Source of the DNA: Palleronia abyssalis
GTDB lineage: Bacteria; Pseudomonadota; Alphaproteobacteria; Rhodobacterales; Rhodobacteraceae
Length of the DNA: 41,673 bases
Direction of reading: 5' to 3'
Assembly: GCF_900302445.1 (NCBI RefSeq)
Contig: NZ_ONZF01000018.1
Location: 1-41,673, forward strand
Positions 9,573 to 18,765 of the stretch are shown in pieces. Within the stretch, counting starts at the first letter, position 1. Every line of letters starts with the position of its first letter. The notes beneath the pieces were generated by a model. The model saw only the letters and a program-made list of their open reading frames with translations, ran no database searches and was not told where the DNA came from. A program made the position numbers and the translations under genes.

Positions 9573-12500
9573 TCTCGAAGATTTTCATCCAGCGTCCGCG
9601 CCTCGCGGCGGTCGTCTCGATCGTCATCACGCTTGCCGGAATCCTTGCGATCTTCGTCTTGCCGGTGACGCAGTATCCCAACATCTCGCCGCCGACCGTG
9701 CAGGTGTCGGCCTCGTATCCGGGGGCGGATTCGACCGTGCTGGCCGAGACCGTGGGCGCCCCGCTGGAGCGGGCGATCAACGGGGTCGAGGGGATGCTGT
9801 ACATGTCGTCCTCCTCGTCGAACCAGGGGACTTATTCGCTGTCCATCACCTTCGCGATCGGAACCGACCCGGATATCGCGCAGGTGAACATGTCGAACCG
9901 GGTGCAGCTTGCCACGCCGCAGCTGCCCACGTCGGTGGTCGATCAGGGCGTCACGATCCGTACGCAATCGCCGAACTTCCTGTTGGCCGTCGCTTTCCCG
10001 GTCGATCCTGACAGCGACCTGTCGCTGATCGACGCGGCCAGCTACGTGTCCACCAATCTGACGACCGCGGTGTCCCGAATTTCAGGGGTTGGCAATGCGC
10101 AGGTCCTTGGCCCGTCGAACTACGCCATGCGCATCTGGACGGACCCCGATAAGCTCTCGCAATTCAACCTGTCCCCCTCAGACGTGGCCAATGCGATCCG
10201 CGAGGAAAACCTCGCTGCGGCTCTCGGTCAGGTGGGCGGCGCGCCCGCCGTCGACGGGCAATCGGTGGTCTATACCGTCACCGCGCAGGGGCGTCTGTCC
10301 GACCCGGAGGCGTTCGGCGACATCGTCGTCAGGGCCGGAGAGAATGGCGGCCTTGTCCGGGTTCGGGATGTCGCGCGGGTCGAACTGGGCGCGCAGGATT
10401 ATTCGACAAACTCGTTCCTCGGGGATCGGCCAAGCCTGACCATGCAGGTCAATCAGTCCCCGGGAGCCAACGCGATCTCGACCGTGGACGAAGTGCGGCG
10501 AGAGTTGGAGGCCCGCCAGGAGAGCTTTCCCGAAGGCATGAGCTATGAGGTCGTCTACGACACGACGGAATATGTCCGCGTCACGATCGAAGAGATCGTC
10601 AAGACCCTGCTTCTGACGGCTGCGATCATCGTGGTGGTCGTGTTCACGTTCCTGCAGGGCGTTCGCGCGACGATCATTCCGCTGATCGCCATCCCGGTGT
10701 CCCTGGTGGGAACCTTCGCCGCGCTGCTGGCGATCGGGTTTTCCATCAACGTGATCACGCTTCTGGCGCTGATCCTGGCGATCGGTATCGTGGTGGACGA
10801 CGCTATCCTCGTCGTCGAGAACGCAACCCGCGTCATGGAAGAGAACCCGGACCTGTCGCGCAAGGACGCCGTGACGAAAGCGATGGCAGAGATCACGGGA
10901 CCCATCATCTCGACCACGCTGGTTCTTCTGGCGGTGTTCCTGCCGGTCGCGTTCCTGCCCGGCATCTCGGGGCAGCTGTATCGACAGTTCGGACTGTCGC
11001 TATCGATTTCCATCGTGCTCAGTTCGGTGGTCGCACTGACCCTGACGCCCGCGCTTTGCGGGGTCATGCTGAAACCGCAGGATCAACCGATGTGGATCTT
11101 CCGCAAGTTCAACCAGATTCTGTTCTGGAGCCGGGACGTTTACGGCGGCGTGGTCAATTTCTTCGTCGTCCGTGGTCTGCTGGCCATCGCCGTGCTGGGC
11201 ATCGCGATCTTCATCGCGGCTTCGACCTATCTGCGCCTGCCGACCGAGCTGGTCCCGTCCGAGGACCAAGGCGCGATATTGGTGGACGTGTCGCTGCCCG
11301 ACGGGGCGTCGCTGCAACGCTCGACCGAAGCGATGCAGGAGGTGTCGGACATCATCCAGAACACCGAAGGGGTCGAGAACGTGATCTCCGTGGCGGGCTT
11401 TTCGTTCCTCGGCGGGTCGCGCTCATCGGTCGGTATCGCCATCGCCACGCTGGCCCCGTGGGGAGAGCGGCGCGATCTGTTTACCATCCTGGGGCAGCTC
11501 AACGGGCAGTTCCAGACCCTGCCCGGTTTGCAGGTGCAGGCCTTTCCTCCCCCCGCGATCCCGGGCACGGGATCGGTCGGCGGGTTCTCGGCGCAGATCT
11601 TGGCGACCGAAGGCCAACCCGCGGTCGAGGTCGCACAGGTCGCAAGGTCGTTCCTGTCGACGGCGAACCAAGACCCCGCGATCGGCGGCGCGCGTACGAC
11701 ATTCTCGGCCGACGTGCCGCGCATCTTCGTCGATATCGACCGCGAGCGGGCCGAACAGCTGGGGCTTTCCGTGGCCTCGATCTATGAGACTCTGGGCCAG
11801 ACGCTGGGGGCGAGTTTCGTCAACCAGTTCGTTTACGAGGGGCGCGTGTATCAGGTGCGCCTGCAAGGTGACGACCGGTTCCGGTCGCAGCCCGACGACA
11901 TCACCCAGATCTATGCCCAGAACCGCAACGGAGGGGCGGTGCCCCTGTCGGCGGTCGCGGATCTGGAGACGCGGTTCGGACCCTATATCCTGCCGCGCTT
12001 CAACCTGTTCACCGCAGCCTCCGTCTCGGGGCAGCCGGCCGAGGGATACTCCTCGGGCGAAGCGCTGGAAGCCTTGAAGCGCGTGGCGAGCGAACAGCTT
12101 CCCCAAGGGTACGAGCTTGCGTTTTCCGGTGCGTCATACCAGCAGCAGCAGGCAGGCAATGTGACTTTCATCGCCTTCGCGCTGGCGTTCGTCTTCGCCT
12201 ACCTGTTCCTTGTCGGGCAGTTCGAAAGCTGGTTGCAACCGCTGGCCATCATGTTGTCTGTCCTGATCGCGGGGGCCGGTGCGGCTGTGACGCTGACCCT
12301 GTTCGGGTTCACGGCCAGCGTCTATGCTCAGATCGGCCTGGTCATGCTGATCGGCCTTGCTGCCAAGAACGCCATCCTCATCGTGGAGTTCGCCAAGAAC
12401 CGCCATGCCGACGGTATGCCGATTACCGAGGCGGCCAACATGGGGGCAAAGCAGCGATATCGCGCCGTGCTGATGACCGCATTGGCTTTCGTCTTCGGCA

Positions 12501-12724
12501 TGGTGCCGTTGGTCATCGCCTCGGGGGCCGGAGCGGCGGCCCGCAACGCCATCGGATCGGCCGCAATGGGCGGGATGATCGCGGCGACGTTCCTCGGGAT
12601 CCTCATCATCCCGGCAATCTATGCCGTGCTCGAACGGCTGGGCAGCCGGAAGTCGGGCGTATTTTGGGGCCGCGAAGACAAGGGCGATTGGAACGAGGAG
12701 GACTGCGAGACCGCATCCGATTGA
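9569..12724 (+). CDS. RND multidrug efflux transporter, HAE-1 type
   Basis: 1051 residues, the usual length for AcrB/MexB-like proton-driven pumps. It has an N-terminal membrane helix (about 10-30), a large periplasmic porter loop (about 35-335), a membrane bundle with the proton-relay Asp pair in GIVVDDAILVVEN, a second periplasmic loop (about 560-860) and a second bundle carrying the relay Lys in GLAAKNAILIVEFAK. It would assemble as an inner-membrane trimer with the preceding adaptor and an unlinked TolC-like channel. Substrate range cannot be predicted. No TetR- or MarR-type repressor lies nearby. Confidence 0.95.
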   Translation: MISKIFIQRPRLAAVVSIVITLAGILAIFVLPVTQYPNISPPTVQVSASYPGADSTVLAETVGAPLERAINGVEGMLYMSSSSSNQGTYSLSITFAIGTDPDIAQVNMSNRVQLATPQLPTSVVDQGVTIRTQSPNFLLAVAFPVDPDSDLSLIDAASYVSTNLTTAVSRISGVGNAQVLGPSNYAMRIWTDPDKLSQFNLSPSDVANAIREENLAAALGQVGGAPAVDGQSVVYTVTAQGRLSDPEAFGDIVVRAGENGGLVRVRDVARVELGAQDYSTNSFLGDRPSLTMQVNQSPGANAISTVDEVRRELEARQESFPEGMSYEVVYDTTEYVRVTIEEIVKTLLLTAAIIVVVVFTFLQGVRATIIPLIAIPVSLVGTFAALLAIGFSINVITLLALILAIGIVVDDAILVVENATRVMEENPDLSRKDAVTKAMAEITGPIISTTLVLLAVFLPVAFLPGISGQLYRQFGLSLSISIVLSSVVALTLTPALCGVMLKPQDQPMWIFRKFNQILFWSRDVYGGVVNFFVVRGLLAIAVLGIAIFIAASTYLRLPTELVPSEDQGAILVDVSLPDGASLQRSTEAMQEVSDIIQNTEGVENVISVAGFSFLGGSRSSVGIAIATLAPWGERRDLFTILGQLNGQFQTLPGLQVQAFPPPAIPGTGSVGGFSAQILATEGQPAVEVAQVARSFLSTANQDPAIGGARTTFSADVPRIFVDIDRERAEQLGLSVASIYETLGQTLGASFVNQFVYEGRVYQVRLQGDDRFRSQPDDITQIYAQNRNGGAVPLSAVADLETRFGPYILPRFNLFTAASVSGQPAEGYSSGEALEALKRVASEQLPQGYELAFSGASYQQQQAGNVTFIAFALAFVFAYLFLVGQFESWLQPLAIMLSVLIAGAGAAVTLTLFGFTASVYAQIGLVMLIGLAAKNAILIVEFAKNRHADGMPITEAANMGAKQRYRAVLMTALAFVFGMVPLVIASGAGAAARNAIGSAAMGGMIAATFLGILIIPAIYAVLERLGSRKSGVFWGREDKGDWNEEDCETASD

Positions 12725-12756
12725 GGAAGATGGGGCGATTGCCGCCGGTGGGCGTT

Positions 12757-13464
12757 TTATTCCCGCGACGTGCCGTCGAAATAGCGCACGGTGGACTTGC
12801 TGCCAAGGGTTACCATCCGGTTCACATCCAGCAGGTGTTCCTCCATCAGTTGCGCCGCCATGGTGCCGTTCCGCGACTGGATCGCTCTGAACAAGGCGCG
12901 GTGCTGTTCGCCGAACCGGGCCATGACCTGCGGCGTATGACTCTCGCGGCGAATGTCACCCCAGGACGCCAGTCGTCTGACGGTTCGGATGGAGTCGTAG
13001 ACCTCAAGAAACAGCGGATTTCGTGCCGCGACCGCAATATTGTAGTGAAAAATTTCGTCCGCCGCGTCGTAGGCAGCCCTCTCGGACAGGTCGATCGTGG
13101 CCTGCATCAACTGTTCCAACCGGGCGAGGTCTTCGTTTCGGGCCCGGGACGCGGCATGGGCCGCCAAGGCGGGCTCGATCTGCAGGCGGACTTCCATGAT
13201 GTCCTGAGGTGTCGCTTCGCGGGCCACGCGGCCAAGAACCCTGGACCCTTGCGAGACCGGCGGGGCGGCGAATGTGCCACGACCCTGCCGCCGATAGACC
13301 GTTCCGTCTTCTTCCATGTCGTCGAGGGCCCGCCGGAGTTTCGCACGGCTGACGCCGAAACGGTTGGCCAGATCCCGCTCCGGGGGCAGGCGACCGTCGG
13401 GGGGAAGCTCCTCCGCGGTGATCAGGCCGCGCAGCTTGGCGGCAAGGTCCCCCCCGTCGCTCAT
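12757..13464 (-). CDS. GntR-family transcriptional regulator with FCD domain
   Basis: 235 residues. The N-terminal winged helix (about 1-70) shows the GntR pattern LPPERDLANRFGVSRAKLRRAL followed by a wing with GRGTFAA. The C-terminal all-helical FCD domain (about 90-225) has the EIFHYNIAVAARNPLF helix and later His residues in EQHRALF and MEEHL that usually bind a metal or organic-acid effector. It is the last gene of the nine-gene peptide-uptake operon, 2 nt after the TauE/SafE gene, and most likely senses a substrate or breakdown product and represses the operon (inference). It converges on the RND pump gene, with only about 30 nt between the two stop codons. Confidence 0.92.
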   Translation of the reverse strand: MSDGGDLAAKLRGLITAEELPPDGRLPPERDLANRFGVSRAKLRRALDDMEEDGTVYRRQGRGTFAAPPVSQGSRVLGRVAREATPQDIMEVRLQIEPALAAHAASRARNEDLARLEQLMQATIDLSERAAYDAADEIFHYNIAVAARNPLFLEVYDSIRTVRRLASWGDIRRESHTPQVMARFGEQHRALFRAIQSRNGTMAAQLMEEHLLDVNRMVTLGSKSTVRYFDGTSRE

Positions 13465-13466
13465 CG

Positions 13467-14300
13467 CTAGATTGCCCCGTACAGGTCGGTGAACATCCGA
13501 AGCGAGGTCACCAGCAGGAACAGACCGAATGTCAGCCGCAGGGCCCGGCGCGGGATCCGGTGGGCAATCGCCACGCCGACCCGCGCGAAGATGACGGTCA
13601 GCGGGATGATGATCACCGCCGCCGCCAAGTTGACGTAACCCAGCGAGAGGGGCGGCAATCCCTCATGGCCCAGGCCTGTCAGGATATAGGTGATCGCGCC
13701 GGGCAGACCGATGATGAACCCGATGGCGGCCGAAGTCCCCACCGCACGGCGGATCTCGTAGCCCAGGAAGTTCAGAAGCGGTACGCAGACTGTGCCCCCG
13801 CCGATCCCCATCATGGCCGAGATGGTACCCGCAATGATGCCGAAAAAGGCCCAGACCGGCTTGGAGAAGCTGCGTGGACTGTCGATATCCCCACCGCCGC
13901 GCAGGATCATGTCGAGTGCAACCAGCAGCGCCACGATCGCGAACACGGCGATCAGCGCAAGGCCCGAGACGATGCCACCGAGGATGCCGCCAAGGACTAC
14001 ACCCACAAGGATCGACGGTCCCCACAGCTTGAGAAGGTCGAAGTCGATGGCCCCGCGCTGGTAGTGCCCCCACGACGAGCTGAGCGACGTGAAGATGATG
14101 GTCGCAAGCGAGGTGCCGACCGAAAGCTGCATGACCTGCGCGGGGTCCATCCCCGTGAGGGACAGGGCGAAGTATAGGGCGGGGACGATGACGATACCGC
14201 CGCCGACGCCAAGCAGGCCGGCGAGGATGCCGCCGAAGATACCTGCGGCGATCGCGGGCAGGGCAATCGTGGATAGAAGGTCTGCGAGTTGATCTTCCAC
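13467..14300 (-). CDS. TauE/SafE-family anion exporter
   Basis: 277 residues from a GTG at 14300, which lies one base after the upstream stop codon; an in-frame ATG at 14366 would overlap the upstream gene by 65 nt and adds a non-membrane leader, so the GTG is preferred. The protein is a string of about eight hydrophobic helices with two internal family-type repeats: GGILAGLLGVGGGIVIVPAL near the N-terminus and AGTISAMMGIGGGTVCVPLL in the middle. Family members export or import sulfite, sulfoacetate and related anions. In this operon it may remove a sulfur-containing or acidic product of peptide breakdown; the substrate is inferred only. Confidence 0.88.
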   Translation of the reverse strand: MEDQLADLLSTIALPAIAAGIFGGILAGLLGVGGGIVIVPALYFALSLTGMDPAQVMQLSVGTSLATIIFTSLSSSWGHYQRGAIDFDLLKLWGPSILVGVVLGGILGGIVSGLALIAVFAIVALLVALDMILRGGGDIDSPRSFSKPVWAFFGIIAGTISAMMGIGGGTVCVPLLNFLGYEIRRAVGTSAAIGFIIGLPGAITYILTGLGHEGLPPLSLGYVNLAAAVIIIPLTVIFARVGVAIAHRIPRRALRLTFGLFLLVTSLRMFTDLYGAI

Positions 14301-14301
14301 T

Positions 14302-15057
14302 TCAGAAGGCCTCGTTCTCTGTGGCGTTCGACTGACTGGCCATTCCGGCCGCCCTGCGTCCGGCATCCTCGGCTTCGATTGCCGCGTCTATGGGTTCCCG
14401 GTCGGTGGAGCCCGAAAAGTCTCGTGTTGTTGCAAAGGTCTTGGCCACGTGGACATAGCGTTCGCGTGCGACGTCCAGAAGGCGGGCGAGTTCGGCCAGC
14501 GGATCGGCGTGATCGTCGGCGCGCAGGTCGAGGGTGGCATATGCCTCGCCGCGGTGGATCTTCAGGCCAGCCGCCTGCCGGCCCCGCTTGTCACCACCCG
14601 AGGCCTCGCCCGCGCGCATGGCGTGAAGAAGCCGGTCGGGAAACGGAAGGTCGTCGGCCGAGGCATAGGCATCGAATGTGGCGCGAACGACGTCGGGGCC
14701 GGTCAACATGTTGCCGGCGACGGAGTGTTCGGCACCCGTCAGGTGGCCGCACCAGTCGACGCAATCTTCGCCCGTGTGAGCGGTGAAATTGCCATGCATA
14801 TCAAGCGCATGGCACTGGCGGATATGCTGCCCGCCGTCGCGCATCACGAAATCGGACAGGACGTCTTTGCCGGCTTCGCCGTCCTCCAGCCGCGACAGCC
14901 CCTCGATCCCCCACATGGGGTTCACGAAAGCCTGCGTGGCCACGGCGGAACGGGGGCCGATATGGGGGACGATGGCGCCGCATGCGAAGAAGCGCGAGGC
15001 CACGGCGATGCCGATCTCGCCCGTTTCCGGCACACGCGCGATAAGGGAATAGGTCAT
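14302..15057 (-). CDS. DUF1028 protein (Ntn-hydrolase superfamily, COG3342-like)
   Basis: 251 residues. The N-terminus, MTYSLIARVPETGEIGIAVASRFFACGAIVP, is characteristic of DUF1028, followed by VATQAFVNPMWGIEGL. The family is grouped with N-terminal-nucleophile hydrolases; Thr2 (or Ser4) after Met removal would be the candidate nucleophile, which is inference. No signal peptide is seen, so it is cytoplasmic. The ATG at 15057 is chosen because GAGG precedes it and it follows the upstream stop by two bases. It is paired with a gamma-glutamyltransferase-like Ntn hydrolase, suggesting two successive amide cleavages of the imported compound. Confidence 0.88.
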   Translation of the reverse strand: MTYSLIARVPETGEIGIAVASRFFACGAIVPHIGPRSAVATQAFVNPMWGIEGLSRLEDGEAGKDVLSDFVMRDGGQHIRQCHALDMHGNFTAHTGEDCVDWCGHLTGAEHSVAGNMLTGPDVVRATFDAYASADDLPFPDRLLHAMRAGEASGGDKRGRQAAGLKIHRGEAYATLDLRADDHADPLAELARLLDVARERYVHVAKTFATTRDFSGSTDREPIDAAIEAEDAGRRAAGMASQSNATENEAF

Positions 15058-15059
15058 CC

Positions 15060-16850
15060 TCAGCGGCCCACCGCATAGGCCTGCATCAGCCTGGGCGTGG
15101 CCGCAGCCGTCAGGCTTCCGTCGGGCAAACGCCGGGCGGCCGTCAGGCGCCCGACGGTCCAGGGTCCCGCCACCGTCACGACATGGCCGCGCGCGCGCAG
15201 GGACGCGATGCAGTCTTCGCCGACATTGGGTTCGATCATCATCTCGGCCGGTTTCACGGCGCGCGGGAAGAACGATCCCTGAAAGTGCATCGAATGGAAC
15301 AGTGGCGCGTCCATCCCGGCCTGCATCCCCATCCCGTGATGGACGAAACGCAGGAACCAGATCAGCTGCCACTGGTCCTGCTGGTCGCCGCCGGGGGTGC
15401 CGAAGACAAGGCGGGTGCCGTCCTGATGTTCGGCCAGCGTCGGTGTCAGCGTGGTGCGCGGGCGGCGGCCGGGGGCGAGGGAGGTCGGCAAACCCTCTTC
15501 CAGCCAGAACATCTGCGCGCGCGAGTTCAGCGGGAAGCCGAGGCCCGGGATCACCGGGTTCGATTGCAGCCAGCCGCCCGAGGGGGTCGCGGCCACGCAA
15601 TTGCCCCAGCGGTCGATCACGTCGAGATGGACGGTGTCGCCCTTCTTGTCGGTCAGGTGCGCCATGGTCGGCTCTTGCGCGTTCACATCCGACACCCCGA
15701 AGTCGTGTGCGGCGCGGGCGATGTAGGCGTCGGCCTGATGCTCGAAGCCGGGCACGCGGCCGGGGCGTTGTTCGGTGGACGCTTCTGCGCCGATCAGGGC
15801 GGCGCGCTCGGTGTTGTAGGCGTCCGACAGCAGGTGCTCCATCGGCACGTCGCTGTGCTTGGGGTCGCCGTAATAGGCCTCGCGGTCGGCATAGGAGAGC
15901 TTCATCGCCTCGATGACCGTGTGGACGAAATCGGGGCCCATCGGGTCCATCGCGGCGAGGTCGAAGTTCTTCAGGATCGCCAGCGATTGCAGCAGCACGG
16001 GACCCTGGCCCCAGGGGCCGGTCTTGTGCAGGGTCCAGCCGTGGTAGTCGTAAGACAGGGTCGGCTCGATCTCGGCGCGCCAGTTGGCCATGTCCTCGGG
16101 GGCGAGGACGGCGCGGTTCTTGCGTTCCGAGACGTCGTGGACCTCGGCGGCCTTGAGGTAGTGGAAGATCGCGTCGGCGACGAAGCCCTCGGCCCATTCG
16201 TTGCGGGCGGCGTCGATCTGGGCGATGCGATCATCGCCTGTCGCCTCGGCCGTGTCGACGAGGCGCTGGTAGGTCGCCGCGAGGTCGGGGTTGCGGAAGA
16301 TGGCGTGCCCTTCGGGGGCCTTGCCGCCCGGGGTCCAGACTTCGGCTGAGGAGGGCCATTCATCCGCGAAATATTGCGCCAGACCGGCGATCGTGTCGGC
16401 CACGCGGGGCAGCATCGGGTGGCCGTCGCGGGCGTAGCCGATGGCGGGCGTCAGCACGTCGCGGATCGTCATGGTGCCGTGGTCGCGCAGCATCAGCATC
16501 CAGCCGTCGAAGGCGCCGGGGACCACGGTGGACAGCAGGCCCGAGCCGGGGATCAGTTCGATCCCCTGCGCCTTGTAATGCGCGATCGTGGCTGCTTTGG
16601 GCGCGACGCCTTGCGCCGCGACCACGCCGTTGCCGGTCTTGACGCTATGAAAGACGATGGGCAGGTCGCCGGCGGGGCCGTTCAGGTGCGGCTCCACGAT
16701 TTGCAGGGTCAGGCCGGTGGCGACGGCGGCGTCGAAGGCATTGCCGCCTTTTTCTAGGATAGACATCCCCACGGACGAGGCGATCCAGTGGGTCGAGGTG
16801 ACGACGCCGAAGGTGCCGCGGATGTCGGGACGGGTGGTGAAGTCGGTCAT
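15060..16850 (-). CDS. Gamma-glutamyltransferase-family Ntn hydrolase (cytoplasmic type)
   Basis: 596 residues. The large-subunit part begins GTFGVVTSTHWIASSVGMSIL and has the NAFDAAVATGLTLQIVEPHLNG region; the small-subunit start, where family members self-cleave, is at Thr406 in KGDTVHLDVIDRWGN. Downstream there are TPGGDQQDQW and a C-terminal VAGPWTVGRLTAARR. No signal peptide is present, as in the cytoplasmic YwrD-like branch rather than the periplasmic E. coli enzyme. The start at 16850 (GAGG 8 nt upstream, 10 nt after the permease stop) is preferred over an upstream in-frame ATG at 16901 that would overlap the permease gene. It probably hydrolyses a gamma-glutamyl or related amide bond in a compound brought in by the adjoining transporter. 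Confidence 0.9.
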   Translation of the reverse strand: MTDFTTRPDIRGTFGVVTSTHWIASSVGMSILEKGGNAFDAAVATGLTLQIVEPHLNGPAGDLPIVFHSVKTGNGVVAAQGVAPKAATIAHYKAQGIELIPGSGLLSTVVPGAFDGWMLMLRDHGTMTIRDVLTPAIGYARDGHPMLPRVADTIAGLAQYFADEWPSSAEVWTPGGKAPEGHAIFRNPDLAATYQRLVDTAEATGDDRIAQIDAARNEWAEGFVADAIFHYLKAAEVHDVSERKNRAVLAPEDMANWRAEIEPTLSYDYHGWTLHKTGPWGQGPVLLQSLAILKNFDLAAMDPMGPDFVHTVIEAMKLSYADREAYYGDPKHSDVPMEHLLSDAYNTERAALIGAEASTEQRPGRVPGFEHQADAYIARAAHDFGVSDVNAQEPTMAHLTDKKGDTVHLDVIDRWGNCVAATPSGGWLQSNPVIPGLGFPLNSRAQMFWLEEGLPTSLAPGRRPRTTLTPTLAEHQDGTRLVFGTPGGDQQDQWQLIWFLRFVHHGMGMQAGMDAPLFHSMHFQGSFFPRAVKPAEMMIEPNVGEDCIASLRARGHVVTVAGPWTVGRLTAARRLPDGSLTAAATPRLMQAYAVGR

Positions 16851-16860
16851 GGGGCCTCGG

Positions 16861-17760
16861 TCATTGTTCGCGGGGGTCGAGCGCATCGCGCAGCCCGTCA
16901 CCCAGCAGGTTGAAGCCCAGCACCACGAGGAAGATCGCGATGCCGGGATAAAGCGCCATCCAGGGCGCTTGGTTGAGGAAGTTCTTCGCCGTGTTCAGCA
17001 TCGACCCCCACGATGGTGCGGGGGGCTGCTGGCCAAGCCCGAGGAAGGACAGCGAGGCCTCGGCGATGATGGCGGTGGCGATGGTCAGCGTGGCCTGCAC
17101 CAGGATGGGCGGCAGGATGTTGGGCAGGATATAGCGCGACAGGATCTTGCGGGTGGGCAGACCTATGGCGCGGGCGCTATCCACGTAATCCTCGGCCGCG
17201 ACTGACAGGACTTGCCCCCGCGTCAGTCGCACGAACAAGGGCGTGGCCGAAATGCCGATGGCGATCATCGCGTTGGTCAGCGACGGCCCGAGGAAAGCCG
17301 CCAGCGCGATGGCGAGGATCAGGAAGGGTGCGGCCAGCAACGCCTCGGTGCAGCGCGAGATGACCGCATCGGTCCAGCCGCCGAAATAGCCTGCGGCGAT
17401 CCCCAGCGGCACGCCGACCAGCACCGCGATGGCGACCGACACGACGCCCGCCAGAAGCGAGGCCTGCGCGCCCCAGATCATGCGGGACAGGACATCGCGC
17501 CCGATCTCGTCGGTGCCGAAAAGATGCGCCGCGCTGGGCGCTTGCCGCACCGCGCCCCAGTCGGTCGCGGTGGGGTCGGGGATCGGCAGCACGGGGGCAA
17601 GGATCGCGATGCCCACGAAGAAGGTTACGAGGATACCGCCCAGCATGGCCGAACGGTGGCTGCGGAACTTCTTCCACACGCGGTTTTCGGGCCGGCGGTC
17701 CAGAACGGGATCGTTGGCGCTTTCGGCGTCGATGGTGGACGGGGTGGCGACCTGGGCCAT
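16861..17760 (-). CDS. Peptide ABC transporter permease (DppC/OppC type)
   Basis: 299 residues with a cytoplasmic N-terminus (about 1-35), a first membrane helix (FFVGIAILAPVLP), the typical HLFGTDEIGRDVLSRMIWG segment, four further helices and an EAA loop in EDYVDSARAIGLPTRKILSRYILPN. It ends with the usual NLLGDGLRDALDPR motif. It forms the transmembrane channel together with the DppB-type permease, whose stop is 4 nt upstream. Family substrates are di- and oligopeptides, glutathione or nickel. Confidence 0.95.
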   Translation of the reverse strand: MAQVATPSTIDAESANDPVLDRRPENRVWKKFRSHRSAMLGGILVTFFVGIAILAPVLPIPDPTATDWGAVRQAPSAAHLFGTDEIGRDVLSRMIWGAQASLLAGVVSVAIAVLVGVPLGIAAGYFGGWTDAVISRCTEALLAAPFLILAIALAAFLGPSLTNAMIAIGISATPLFVRLTRGQVLSVAAEDYVDSARAIGLPTRKILSRYILPNILPPILVQATLTIATAIIAEASLSFLGLGQQPPAPSWGSMLNTAKNFLNQAPWMALYPGIAIFLVVLGFNLLGDGLRDALDPREQ

Positions 17761-17764
17761 GGGG

Positions 17765-18712
17765 TCAGCTCCTCAGGCGCGGGTTGAGAAGGACGTAGGC
17801 GACATCGGCCAGCAGGTTCATGACGATGAAGCCGACGGCAGTGACGAGGACGATGCCCTGCACCACGGCGTAGTCACGGTTGAAGACGGCATCCACGACC
17901 AGCTTGCCGAAGCCGGGCACAGTGAAGATCTGCTCGGTCAGGACGGCGCCGGCGATCAGTTCGCCGAACAGCAACGCCGAGAGGGTGACGATGGGCGTCA
18001 GCGCGTTCCGAAAGGCGTGTTTCAGGATCACGCGGCGTTCGCTCAGGCCCTTGGCGCGGGCGGTGCGCACGTAGTCCGAGGTCAGCACCGTCAGCATGGC
18101 CGACCTCGTGTGGCGCATCAACGTGGCGGCAAGGGCCGTGCCCAGCACGAAAGCGGGCATGATCATCACCTGGATCGAGCGGACGGGATCCTCGTCGAAC
18201 GGCACATAGCCCGATGCCGGCAGAAGCTGCCATTTCACCGACACCAGCAGGATCAGCATGATCCCCAGCCAGAAGTTCGGGATCGACAGGCCCGACAGCG
18301 CGACGACATTGGCGACGTAGTCGGTAACGGTGCCCTTCTTGACGGCCGACAGGATCCCCGCGGGGATGCCGATGACCAGGGCGAAGATCATTGCCATGGT
18401 GGCAAGTTGCAGCGTGACGGGCAGTTTCTCGGCCATGAGTTCGGTCACGGGCTGGTTGGTCCGCAGGGAGATGCCCAGATCGCCGGTCAGCGCGTTGCCC
18501 ACCCAGGTGAAATACTGAACCGGGATCGGATCGTTCAGGCGGTATTTCTCACGCAGGAATTCGATGGTCGCGGGGTCGCGTTCCTCGCCCGCCATGGCCA
18601 GGACCGGATCGCCCGGAAGCAGCTTTTGCAGCGCGAAAACGAAGATCGAGATCAGGATGACCGTGGGGATCGCGATCAGGATCCGGCGCAGGATGAATGA
18701 CAGCATTGGCAA
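17765..18712 (-). CDS. Peptide ABC transporter permease (DppB/OppB type)
   Basis: 315 residues. The N-terminus, FILRRILIAIPTVILISIFVF, is classical for DppB. The extracytoplasmic loop carries LPGDPV and LGISLRTNQPV, and the EAA loop is SDYVRTARAKGLSERRVILKHAFRNA. The C-terminus ends ADVAYVLLNPRLR as usual. It partners with the DppC-type gene 4 nt downstream. A strong hairpin separates it from the binding-protein gene upstream. Confidence 0.95.
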   Translation of the reverse strand: MPMLSFILRRILIAIPTVILISIFVFALQKLLPGDPVLAMAGEERDPATIEFLREKYRLNDPIPVQYFTWVGNALTGDLGISLRTNQPVTELMAEKLPVTLQLATMAMIFALVIGIPAGILSAVKKGTVTDYVANVVALSGLSIPNFWLGIMLILLVSVKWQLLPASGYVPFDEDPVRSIQVMIMPAFVLGTALAATLMRHTRSAMLTVLTSDYVRTARAKGLSERRVILKHAFRNALTPIVTLSALLFGELIAGAVLTEQIFTVPGFGKLVVDAVFNRDYAVVQGIVLVTAVGFIVMNLLADVAYVLLNPRLRS

Positions 18713-18730
18713 CGGCCCTCGGGGTGGGGT

Positions 18731-18756
18731 CGCGCGGGCGAGGGGACGCCCGCGCG
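18731..18756 (-). terminator. Intercistronic hairpin between binding-protein and permease genes
   Basis: A perfect 10-bp GC-only stem, CGCGCGGGCG / CGCCCGCGCG, with a 6-nt loop lies 10 nt after the binding-protein stop and about 20 nt before the permease start. In ABC operons such hairpins commonly protect or partly terminate the transcript so that binding protein is made in excess; that function here is inferred. Confidence 0.65.
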
Positions 18757-18765
18757 GGTATCAAG

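Noticed and set aside
15058-16197. Upstream extension of the DUF1028 frame through the GGT gene
   Set aside because: Arg/Pro-rich shadow of the GGT-like gene; the DUF1028 family begins exactly at the ATG at 15057.
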